Shown here one piece after another: positions 9,402 through 17,593 of a DNA stretch of 43,080 bases. The stretch lies in the NCBI GenBank assembly GCA_021803245.1, contig JAJZLT010000042.1:1-43080 (forward strand), written 5' to 3'. Made by a program: the position numbers and the translations under genes. Under the pieces are notes generated by a model that saw only the letters and a program-made list of their open reading frames with translations, ran no database searches and had not been told where the DNA came from. This DNA is from Microcaldota archaeon. GTDB lineage: Archaea > Micrarchaeota > Micrarchaeia > Micrarchaeales > CABMGC01. Positions within the stretch are counted from its first letter, which is position 1. Each line of letters begins with the position of its first letter.

Positions 9402-9830
9402 TTACCTCTTTGGTTTCTCTTTCTTACCCTTTACTACTTCGAAAAGGTCTGCGCCGTTAACTGCTATTACTCTGTATTTAAGACCAGGTATGCTGCCCAT
9501 CTGCCCTCTCTGCGAGCCGCCCATTCCCTGTATGGTAACCTCATCGTGCTCCTCGATCATATTTATTGAACCGTCATAAGGCACGTAGGCACCTACTACC
9601 TTGCCATTCTTTACCAACTGCACCCTGACGCATTTTATAAGGCCAGAGTGTGGCTGCTTCTGCTGAAGGACAAATTTCTGAAGCACCAGGGCGCGAGCCA
9701 TTGGAACTGTACCTACAGGATCGTACTTCTTCTTCAGCTTAAAGTATCTCCGCTTCCAGGCCTTATTAAGCATCCTCTGCTTCTTTCTCTTTTTTACAAG
9801 CTCCTTGGCTGCAAATTCTCCGTTTGGCAA
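9402..9830 (-). CDS. rps12: Ribosomal protein S12
   Basis: YDPVGTVPMARALVLQKFVLQQKQPHSGLIKCVRVQLVKNGKVVGAYVPYDGSINMIEEHDEVTIQGMGG...GSIPGLKYRVIAVNG. Confidence 0.96.
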   Translation of the reverse strand: MPNGEFAAKELVKKRKKQRMLNKAWKRRYFKLKKKYDPVGTVPMARALVLQKFVLQQKQPHSGLIKCVRVQLVKNGKVVGAYVPYDGSINMIEEHDEVTIQGMGGSQRGQMGSIPGLKYRVIAVNGADLFEVVKGKKEKPKR

Positions 9831-9840
9831 GCATATACAC

Positions 9841-10143
9841 CTAATAATTAACTATCCCTGAATTTCCGGGTTCTATCACTGCAAGAGCGTTGATTGAGAA
9901 TGGCTTCCCGCATAGCGCTCCGAGCTCAACCGAGTTTCCGCTGAACCTTATCAACTTTACATTCGCAATATTGCACATATGTATGAGATCATCCACATAT
10001 TCTTTCTTTCCTTTTTCTGCAACTACAATCGCCAGTGCCTTGGCATCGCTGATTGACTTGATGGAACTGCGTAGCCCGAACTCTACCTTACCGGTATCTA
10101 CCGCTAATCTAATCTCGTTGTTTAAGTCTGCCATTAAAATCAT
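9841..10143 (-). CDS. rpl30e: Ribosomal protein L30e
   Basis: IRLAVDTGKVEFGLRSSIKSI...FSGNSVELGALCGKPFSINALAVIEPGNSGI. Confidence 0.93.
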   Translation of the reverse strand: MILMADLNNEIRLAVDTGKVEFGLRSSIKSISDAKALAIVVAEKGKKEYVDDLIHMCNIANVKLIRFSGNSVELGALCGKPFSINALAVIEPGNSGIVNY

Positions 10144-10206
10144 GTCTCAGGAATCCTAGAATGCGAAGCATCTGGAAGCATGAAGCAGATATATTCTACA
10201 CAAAAA

Positions 10207-10219
10207 GATATTTAAAGCT
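10207..10219 (-). promoter_or_regulatory. TATA-box promoter candidate for the L30e-S12-S7-EF2 operon
   Basis: Minus strand reads GCTTTAAATATCTT in the AT-rich region upstream of L30e. Confidence 0.5.
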
Positions 10220-10306
10220 TCATTAAGAAAAGATGTGGAAAAATCAGAACGGCAATTCCAGCTAACTGCGGAGATTGAGCCTTAAATCTCTATAGGCAGG
10301 ATATTT

Positions 10307-10774
10307 TCAATGAAGCTGTGAGACATTAACTGGCATAGACTGATCAGTAATTGAAATCGGTACGCTGTACCTGAAAATTTCTATGAGCGGTCTTTTGTAT
10401 TGCTTCTTTGCAGGTTCTCCGTTGACGTATAATTTACCGTCAATCCAGAGATACTCTCCCGGCCCTGCAGCTTCGATGGTCCTGGCCTTCGCAGAGAGCC
10501 ATCTTGCCATGATTTTATCACTGTCTTCAGCTACCATAAAGCCTTTCCCATTTGCCATAACCCTTGCAGAGCTGGCTAAAAGGTGTATGCTGTACGTACC
10601 GAACGGGTAATAGTAGTTATTCTTTACCAAAAGCAGAGCATTCCGAGGATCACTACCAGATACAATGCCATGCTCTACATCAGGATTGAATGGGGCAGCC
10701 ATATTGCTTCGCGCAATATAGAAAAAAATCTCTTTTGGATTATCGCTGAGTCTGGATTTTAATGAACTTCCCAT
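10307..10774 (-). CDS. Hypothetical soluble protein
   Basis: 155 aa; TATA-like GATATAAATAG upstream on the minus strand (about 10812-10822); no family recognised. Confidence 0.6.
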   Translation of the reverse strand: MGSSLKSRLSDNPKEIFFYIARSNMAAPFNPDVEHGIVSGSDPRNALLLVKNNYYYPFGTYSIHLLASSARVMANGKGFMVAEDSDKIMARWLSAKARTIEAAGPGEYLWIDGKLYVNGEPAKKQYKRPLIEIFRYSVPISITDQSMPVNVSQLH

Positions 10775-10879
10775 TTTAACACACCATGCAGGTAATCACA
10801 CTCATTCCGCCTGATATAAATAGCTAACAGCAAATAGCGCAAGTTTTTTAAATCCAGCATGCAATGCAGCCTTATCAAG

Positions 10880-10892
10880 GAATCTTTAAATA
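10880..10892 (+). promoter_or_regulatory. TATA-box promoter candidate for the 621-aa orphan gene
   Basis: aatctttaaatatc about 30-40 nt upstream of ATG 10925. Confidence 0.5.
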
Positions 10893-10924
10893 TCATGCCG
10901 TGCACTGATTAATAAGGCGACATC

Positions 10925-12790
10925 ATGCCATTCAGGGACCCAGTAAAAAAACAGATGAAATTCGGATACACCACAATAGAAACAAACAATATGCTGCGTG
11001 ATTTTGCGGGAAATGCAACAGGCCCCTATAGAGGAAAGATGGGCTTGATAGTGACTCATCTTGAAGACTTATCTATGGGCGTCAGTGATAGATTGCGCTT
11101 GAACAGGGATGCAGTACGTGCGATAAGCGAAGCATATAATCCAATAATCGATACCGTAAGAGGGTATAAGAATCCGAATGAGCAGAATGAGGAAATAAAC
11201 AGGCTTAGAAAGATGTCTGTAAACCATATGCTAACCGTTATTTCAGGCTATGCTGCCAGGGTAACGCCCGCATATGCGATAGACAGGGCGCGCATAAGCA
11301 TAGCAGATAATCCAAGAGGCGTGCCTGGCTTTGCTCCGGTGCATGCAGATCCGCAGATGTACTTGGCTGATGAGATTAAAACTCAACGTGCTCAGGTAAG
11401 CGCATTTAAAAATGATGTGATGGATAGGATAAACCCAATAGCGGATAGCCTGAGCGATTATCTTGTAGCAAATGAAAATGCCAACAGGAAGGGCAGGGTA
11501 ACCATGGGGACACGACGGAATATTGAATATAACAGGGGCCTGTTCCTGGAACGTGTGGCCAAGCAGATACATTCGGACTTGATAGGGAATAAAGAGAAGG
11601 CAGCGGAGCGGATGCGCCAGACAGCCGACATTGTCTTCGGCCGCGCAATTGGAGCTTTGGATGCAGGCTTAATACTTGACATGATTAACATAATGGAAAA
11701 CCCCAAGAATGCGACACCCAAGCAGAAGATAGATGCAGGTTTAGAATTCATAAGGAAATTTGCAAATAATATAAACGAAGACGTATCGGCAACGAGACCA
11801 GTATCCAGGCTAGAGCAGGGAGCATTGATTATTACTGGAAGCGGTGCAGGATTAACTGCACCTGTGCAGCCCGGCGCCAGGGCAATCGGCATGGCAGATG
11901 CAGGCCAAATGGCTAAACAGCTCCCGCAACACACACAGCCCGGCAATTCAATAGAAGCATGGATCATAGAAGCAAAGGGAGCTATGGAGAGCTCTCGGTT
12001 AGAGCATATGCAGATTTCTTCAGCTGAAGTAGCAGCAAGAAAGAAGGCACTTGAAGACAAGATAAAGAGCACTATGGACAAAAATCTGAATAGACTCTCG
12101 GAGATAGACAAATCCATAAACCCTGGAGGCAGAATAGACAACGAAACTGCACGTGAAGCCAGCATTCTCAATTTGCTTATACATATAGACGCAAGACTAA
12201 TGGTTGCTGCAGGGATTGCCGGAAGGGAAGAAGTTAGTGGAACAGTGGACAGCCTCGCAGGTAAGGTGCTAGCAGCAAATAGCCGTATACAGAGTATAGC
12301 AAAGAAAAGTATTGATATTTCAGTGAAGGAGGTGCATATAGATTTCGCTCCTGCCTTCAGGAACGGGGAGGATATCCTTAATGCGCTTTCAGAGTGGACA
12401 GCAGAGAGGCGGACAGGTACCGATACCGCGGCACATATGAAATTATCAGACATATTTGACGAATATTCAAGGATGGCGTATTCAAGCATGTCAGGAGCTG
12501 TCGTGAAGCTGCCCAATCCCGAGAGGCACATGGAAGCTATCCGCAAGCATATAGACGATTTCGGAAAGGAGCTTCTTGGCGTCAGGGAAGTTAGCTGGGA
12601 TGCAGCACCGAGCAAACGCGACAAGATAGACATACGCTATTTCACAATGTTGGTTGGATCGCCATTGGAATTGTCCAGGGAAAAGCCAAAAAACAGCAGC
12701 GACAGTCAATTAGCCGCGACTGTTACCCCAACCGCGAGAAAGCCAGCTGAAGAGCTTAAGAATGAAGAAGCCCTGTATATGGGGCTATAG
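10925..12790 (+). CDS. Large alpha-helical hypothetical protein (orphan)
   Basis: 621 aa with soluble, protein-like composition and an upstream TATA box; no recognised domain. Confidence 0.75.
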   Translation: MPFRDPVKKQMKFGYTTIETNNMLRDFAGNATGPYRGKMGLIVTHLEDLSMGVSDRLRLNRDAVRAISEAYNPIIDTVRGYKNPNEQNEEINRLRKMSVNHMLTVISGYAARVTPAYAIDRARISIADNPRGVPGFAPVHADPQMYLADEIKTQRAQVSAFKNDVMDRINPIADSLSDYLVANENANRKGRVTMGTRRNIEYNRGLFLERVAKQIHSDLIGNKEKAAERMRQTADIVFGRAIGALDAGLILDMINIMENPKNATPKQKIDAGLEFIRKFANNINEDVSATRPVSRLEQGALIITGSGAGLTAPVQPGARAIGMADAGQMAKQLPQHTQPGNSIEAWIIEAKGAMESSRLEHMQISSAEVAARKKALEDKIKSTMDKNLNRLSEIDKSINPGGRIDNETAREASILNLLIHIDARLMVAAGIAGREEVSGTVDSLAGKVLAANSRIQSIAKKSIDISVKEVHIDFAPAFRNGEDILNALSEWTAERRTGTDTAAHMKLSDIFDEYSRMAYSSMSGAVVKLPNPERHMEAIRKHIDDFGKELLGVREVSWDAAPSKRDKIDIRYFTMLVGSPLELSREKPKNSSDSQLAATVTPTARKPAEELKNEEALYMGL

Positions 12791-12886
12791 CTGTTCGCCA
12801 GATCCTTTTGCTGCTTTGATGGTTTCCGGCTTGAGCTAAAGCATCTCTGGCCTTTATTTATACTTTTGTCTTTACAATCCTAATCT

Positions 12887-13738
12887 ATGGGCAAGATAAG
12901 CGCAGTACTTAGGCTTACAAGAATAGAGCATAGCATGATGTTGGTATTTGCTGTTCTGGCTGCTGAACTTATCACGAAGGGACTGCCATCTGCCAACTAT
13001 CTTGCACTAAGTTTTATCACACCCATATTCATAAGCATGGGCTCATTTGCGATAAACGATTATTTTGACGTGGAAGTAGACAAAGCAAATAAGAAAATGA
13101 GGCCATTAGTAACTGGAGAGCTCAGCAGGAGTTCAGCCCTCTATCTTACTTTCGTATTTATGGCCATCGGGATAATATCAAGCGCCCTGATAAATTTCTA
13201 TTGCTTCGTAATAGCAATCATATTTGCAGCATTTTCTTTAATGTATAGCTATAGGATAAAGGAGCTGCCGCTTGCAGGCAATTCTTATATAGCATTCTCC
13301 ATGGCAATACCATTTATCTTCGGCAGTTACGTTGTAAGCGGCGATCTCAGACTAAGCATAATACTGGTCTTTATAATGATCTTCCTGAGCGGCACCGCAC
13401 GCGAGATTCATGGAACTATAAGAGATTACGAAGGCGATGTCAAGATGAGAAAGGCGAAGACGCTGCCAGGAGTGATAGGCAAGAAAAACTCCGCAACCTT
13501 CTCCTTTTTGCTATACATGGTTGCCATTTTTATAAGCTTCTATCTTTTTGCCTATATCGCGCCGTTCAGGTCAAACTACGTATATCTTGCAATTATAATG
13601 ATTTCAGATATTCTTCTTTTCTATGTCTCGTATGGCTGCCTCGAAGTACGCAACATGAAGTTCTATGAAAAAGCCAGGAATATCTCGCTCATGTCCATGG
13701 CCCTTGCTCTAATTGCCCTTATCCTCGCTCCACTCTAG
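12887..13738 (+). CDS. UbiA-family prenyltransferase, probably digeranylgeranylglyceryl phosphate synthase
   Basis: NDYFDVEVDKANKKMRPLVTGELS (NDxxDxxxD), REIHGTIRDYEGDVKMRKAKTLP; multi-TM; TATA tttatttatac near 12854. Confidence 0.87.
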   Translation: MGKISAVLRLTRIEHSMMLVFAVLAAELITKGLPSANYLALSFITPIFISMGSFAINDYFDVEVDKANKKMRPLVTGELSRSSALYLTFVFMAIGIISSALINFYCFVIAIIFAAFSLMYSYRIKELPLAGNSYIAFSMAIPFIFGSYVVSGDLRLSIILVFIMIFLSGTAREIHGTIRDYEGDVKMRKAKTLPGVIGKKNSATFSFLLYMVAIFISFYLFAYIAPFRSNYVYLAIIMISDILLFYVSYGCLEVRNMKFYEKARNISLMSMALALIALILAPL

Positions 13739-14170
13739 CTCGCTGCGCAGCATCTGCACATTTTTCTGCATTTCCTCCATGCTTATCTTTTTTGACCTTT
13801 CTATCTGATAATATATATCACTGCCTGAGCTTTGGAAAATATCATCCTTGTTGCGCGGTATGAAGTGGAGGTGGAGATGTCTTATGCTCATGCCCGAGTA
13901 TGGCCCTATTTGAGCAGTGAGACTGTATGACTCATCGCTCGCATTGTAGAGCCTTAGCAGGGCAGGCGCTATTTTCTTTATTACCTCAAACATATCAAGC
14001 ATCTCAGCCTCTCCAAGCTGCCTTATATCCAGCACATGTCTTATTGGCATTACAAGGCAGTGGCCCGGCAGTACAGGCGCTATATCGTAGACTGCACGCG
14101 TATGCTTTGTCATGTAAAACGTGTGTCTGATTATTTCTTTGCTGCAAAACGGATCATCATTTTCGTGCAA
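13709..14170 (-). CDS. HIT-family hydrolase
   Basis: PGHCLVMPIRHV and IRHLHLHFIPR (HxHxHxx). 3' end overlaps the convergent UbiA gene by 30 nt. Confidence 0.9.
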   Translation of the reverse strand: MHENDDPFCSKEIIRHTFYMTKHTRAVYDIAPVLPGHCLVMPIRHVLDIRQLGEAEMLDMFEVIKKIAPALLRLYNASDESYSLTAQIGPYSGMSIRHLHLHFIPRNKDDIFQSSGSDIYYQIERSKKISMEEMQKNVQMLRSELEWSEDKGN

Positions 14171-14174
14171 CTAC

Positions 14175-16040
14175 TCATCTTCTGCTGCGCCTGCCTGAAT
14201 CCGTCTTGACTTTCGCATTTCTCATTTCAATTTTTCGCTCGAGCGCATTAAGCTTCATGATGGTGACTATCAGCATTGTTATCAAGAAGGCGGCTATGAT
14301 CACAACTAGCCCCAGGACCACTTCTAACAGATTAATCTCTGACTGCAAGCTGCTCGTTGAAGTTGCGCCTGGCTGTGATTGCGCAGGAATAGTAGTAGAG
14401 GGATTCTGTACTACTGAAACAGGAACCATCTCGGCAGCTATGACCTGGCTATTGGCCGCGGAGAGGCTATCTGCCAGCACAGCCAATGAGAAAGCGGAGG
14501 TTATGTTTGCTGCCTCAGCTCCGCCGTGAAGCTTGGCTTCATCTGCGTAGAAGATTGCGGAGTTTGCAAATTGCACCGGCCACTCCCCGAAGGTTGCATT
14601 TACAGCATTTTTGTATGTTATATTTAGTATCGTACCGCTGCTAAGACCGGATGTAAGCTGGGAGTTGCCAATTGTAGAAGAGTAAATGGAGCTATATATC
14701 GATGCGCCGTATTCACCGCTGTTATAGGCATTCTCCGCTGCGATAGTATATATGCTCTGAGTGCTGTACTGCTTTGCCGTGTTAAGGTATTGCAATGCCT
14801 TATTCTTTATACTTGACGAGAATTGGGTTGCATTTCCCCCTATTGAAGCAGCTATATCAAACATCTTGGATGCTGAAACGCACCACGCATACGACTCAGA
14901 TGCATCCTGCATCTCTATTATTATGGCGTCTGTCGAATCGGTGATATTTGAATTATTGAGCTCTGCTGAGACCGTTGCTATATTGCTCTCGCCCCAGTCC
15001 TGCCTTACTTGACCGCTTATGAGGTATTCGTAGTTGAGGTTCGTCATCTGTGGCTGGGTTAGCGACGAGCAGTATGATGAAACATTGGAGACAAAACTCT
15101 CTGCAGGCACCAGTCCGAAGTCGCCTTGGTTTGCAAGGTCAAATGCATTGATATACTCGAGAAATGAGAGGTCAGCAGCTGTGTATAAGTAACCTTTTTT
15201 CGATATGTTCTCATAACTATACAATTGCTCCAGCAGAGCTGGCTTTAGGCTGGAATAATTTCCGCTTATGCTCTCTATCTCGCTCCTGGTTAGATTGAAG
15301 GTAAAATTGTCAAGCTGCGAGAAGTAGCTCGCATTGCATTCAGAGCATGTTACATTGGCATTAGGCAGGGAATTTATCAGGTAGTTGACACTTGGAAAGG
15401 AGTAGGTTACCCTGTTACTCTCAGCAAGCTGGCTCTGGTCGCTATTTACATAGATAAGCGCCTGTGAGACATTCTTAACTTCTACCACAGGTATGTTGTA
15501 TGCCTGCTGTGAAAGATAATATAGGAAGTTTTCTTCAGAACCGTTTGGAGCGTATGGCACTACTATGTATTTCATGCCGTTCTGAGCCGCAGCGCCGGCC
15601 TTGTCGTATATGCCGCCTATCAGCCCAACCGTGCCATTTGCATTTATGGTGCCGGTAAGCGTGAACTCGTTGTACGGTTGCCTGTTGTTTAATCCGTCTA
15701 TTGCCAGCACAGTAAATGCTAAACCTGCGCTAGGTCCAGATACATCCGTATTTATTCCTTCTATAGTATAAGTAAAATTGTATCTTTTCGCACTTATGCC
15801 AAGGTACTGGGTAGCGTAGTTTGCCGCTTGCTGTGCGGAGAGTTGCGTGCTTTCCGAGACGTTAAGCGGTCCTGTGATCGAAACATGGCCATCCCCCTGA
15901 GTCACATTAAGGCTTATTACTGTCAAGATTCCCTTATACTCATTGGAAAGAACGGCAGGAGCGTGTATGGATACTACATATGCATTTGAAATGGAAAAAA
16001 AAGAAAGACCTAGCACTATAAATAAAATATTCATTTTCAT
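14175..16040 (-). CDS. Secreted/membrane-anchored ATP-independent Lon-like serine protease (S16 fold, COG1750-type)
   Basis: Signal peptide; INTDVSGPSAGLAFTVLAIDG (catalytic Ser) and GTVGLIGGIYDKAGAAAQNGMKYIVVP (catalytic Lys); C-terminal TM helix; no AAA+ domain. Confidence 0.83.
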   Translation of the reverse strand: MKMNILFIVLGLSFFSISNAYVVSIHAPAVLSNEYKGILTVISLNVTQGDGHVSITGPLNVSESTQLSAQQAANYATQYLGISAKRYNFTYTIEGINTDVSGPSAGLAFTVLAIDGLNNRQPYNEFTLTGTINANGTVGLIGGIYDKAGAAAQNGMKYIVVPYAPNGSEENFLYYLSQQAYNIPVVEVKNVSQALIYVNSDQSQLAESNRVTYSFPSVNYLINSLPNANVTCSECNASYFSQLDNFTFNLTRSEIESISGNYSSLKPALLEQLYSYENISKKGYLYTAADLSFLEYINAFDLANQGDFGLVPAESFVSNVSSYCSSLTQPQMTNLNYEYLISGQVRQDWGESNIATVSAELNNSNITDSTDAIIIEMQDASESYAWCVSASKMFDIAASIGGNATQFSSSIKNKALQYLNTAKQYSTQSIYTIAAENAYNSGEYGASIYSSIYSSTIGNSQLTSGLSSGTILNITYKNAVNATFGEWPVQFANSAIFYADEAKLHGGAEAANITSAFSLAVLADSLSAANSQVIAAEMVPVSVVQNPSTTIPAQSQPGATSTSSLQSEINLLEVVLGLVVIIAAFLITMLIVTIMKLNALERKIEMRNAKVKTDSGRRSRR

Positions 16041-16202
16041 AAATCTGATTTTGTATTAAATATTTAAATATGTTACTCTGAATGTGGGATATTTTTCGCA
16101 GTAGACGATAGTCAACCCTTTGAGAAGGGAGTATATATGTGTGATGCAGTGCAATTTCCAGTAACAAGCATTATATATCAAAAATGACGATATAAATAGT
16201 AG

Positions 16203-16622
16203 GTGATTAGGATGCAGAAAATAGTTTTAAATAAGACAGACGGAGCTGGATTGGAAAAGGCGCTAATGAAAGGTGCTCGAAGAAACGATATCGTTGAGCA
16301 GCATGGAACTATCAGGGGCGCCAGAGGCAGGCCTATGGGCAGATTCAGCGAACTCGCCAGAAGAATGGCCGGGGAATTCGAGGTAATTGGTTTGAATCCG
16401 GTGACTGGGCAGGAGGAGCGCGTCGGTGCCGGTAAAAATGGCGACTGGATTGTTGCCAGGGCAAGTGTGAACTATAGGGTAAACATGGGAAGCGAGATAG
16501 GGAATGGTCCTTTCGGCCTCAATGTGTCAGGTCCTTCTGTAAGCGTAAAGGTACTTTCTAAGGAGAAGTCTCCTGAAAGGGTGCAGCAGCTAGAAGAGAT
16601 ACGCAGAAAGACATCAGGTTAG
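16203..16622 (+). CDS. Hypothetical protein (GTG 16203 or ATG 16212 start)
   Basis: 139 aa; TATA-like gatataaatag just upstream; no family recognised. Confidence 0.55.
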   Translation: MIRMQKIVLNKTDGAGLEKALMKGARRNDIVEQHGTIRGARGRPMGRFSELARRMAGEFEVIGLNPVTGQEERVGAGKNGDWIVARASVNYRVNMGSEIGNGPFGLNVSGPSVSVKVLSKEKSPERVQQLEEIRRKTSG

Positions 16623-16641
16623 CTGCACGTCAGCTAAGGGC

Positions 16642-16966
16642 AGGTGCTTGGGCGAAATCTGAGGAAAGCGGTGCATCGAACTTTTAGGCAGAGATAAGGG
16701 ATGCACGGATGACAAGTCTTTCCCAAATTTTGCCTAGCGCAAGAAACAGTTATTTTCGTTTTCTTACAATCTCCAGTGAAGCGGCCCGAGGCATGAATTA
16801 CGGTTATTTCTGCAAATCCCTGTTTTCTAGTTTTGTGCCCCTGCAGTTGATTTTTGGTCACCCATGACTTGCTTATAAATTTGGTCAGGCTTCTGCACTT
16901 ATAGAAAAAGCCATAGCCAGAAAGGCGATACCTCAACAGAAGACCGCTACGCTTGGAGAGGCACTT
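16642..16966 (+). ncRNA. Candidate structured noncoding RNA (identity uncertain; weak RNase P RNA-like motifs)
   Basis: Nested long-range helices AGGTGCTT(16642-16649)/AGGCACTT(16959-16966) and AGCGGT(16667-16672)/ACCGCT(16943-16948); local helix GTGCATC/GATGCAC; GAGGAAAG at 16661 and ACAGAA at 16936; no convincing protein in the convergent 440-nt gap. Confidence 0.25.
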
Positions 16967-17064
16967 ACAAGAACACGGCTCTGGAAAGCCAGTCAGAGAT
17001 AATCTGCACAATAGATCCAATTGCCAAGAAGCTTTGCATGAACTAACGCCCTCGAGAGTTTGAT

Positions 17065-17475
17065 TTATTTTTCCTTGTCTCTAAGCATCTCCTTTAGCTC
17101 GAAGAGGCCCTCCTTGAGCTCCTGAAGTTTTTTCTGCTCTCCGGCTCCAAGGCCCATCACGCCCTCGCCTACGTGCTCTTCTATTGCATCAAGGAACTCC
17201 AGCCACTCGCTAACGTCCTTGCTCATCAGATCGAATGCATTTTTATCGTCTTTGAGCAGATCTATCAGCTTAAGAAGCTTCTCGTTGTCTGCTTTCTCTT
17301 CGCCTGCATCCAGCCTCGCCCTAATGTGTTCGCGAAGCTCATCCAGGTCCTTGTTCTGCAGCTCCCCATTCCTTTGTATTATCTTGCCTAGCCCCCTGCT
17401 GAATGAACTAATCAGATCGTGCAATGAAGTTATTAATTCATTTAGCGAAAGCTTCTTCAGCGTGTTTAGTGCCAT
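17065..17475 (-). CDS. Hypothetical acidic helical protein
   Basis: 136 aa, Leu/Glu/Lys-rich amphipathic helices; no family recognised. Confidence 0.6.
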   Translation of the reverse strand: MALNTLKKLSLNELITSLHDLISSFSRGLGKIIQRNGELQNKDLDELREHIRARLDAGEEKADNEKLLKLIDLLKDDKNAFDLMSKDVSEWLEFLDAIEEHVGEGVMGLGAGEQKKLQELKEGLFELKEMLRDKEK

Positions 17476-17593
17476 CTGAGCACCGTTTAATTATGCAAAA
17501 CAAGCTTTTAAATTCATCTGTGTATCACCCCTGGCCGATTGCTTTCTCTTAGTAAAATTAATAAAAGCTATCATCTCGTATATACTGAAACAT

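Noticed and set aside
11458-12633. 391-aa minus-strand ORF inside the 621-aa orphan gene
   Set aside because: Antisense shadow with Ser/Leu/Ile/Cys-rich composition; the + strand ORF is longer, protein-like and has a TATA box.
16634-17020. 128-aa minus ORF with a fragment (GFAEITVIHASG) faintly resembling ribosomal S11
   Set aside because: The resemblance stops after a few residues; the rest is Cys-rich and not protein-like; no S11 motifs follow.
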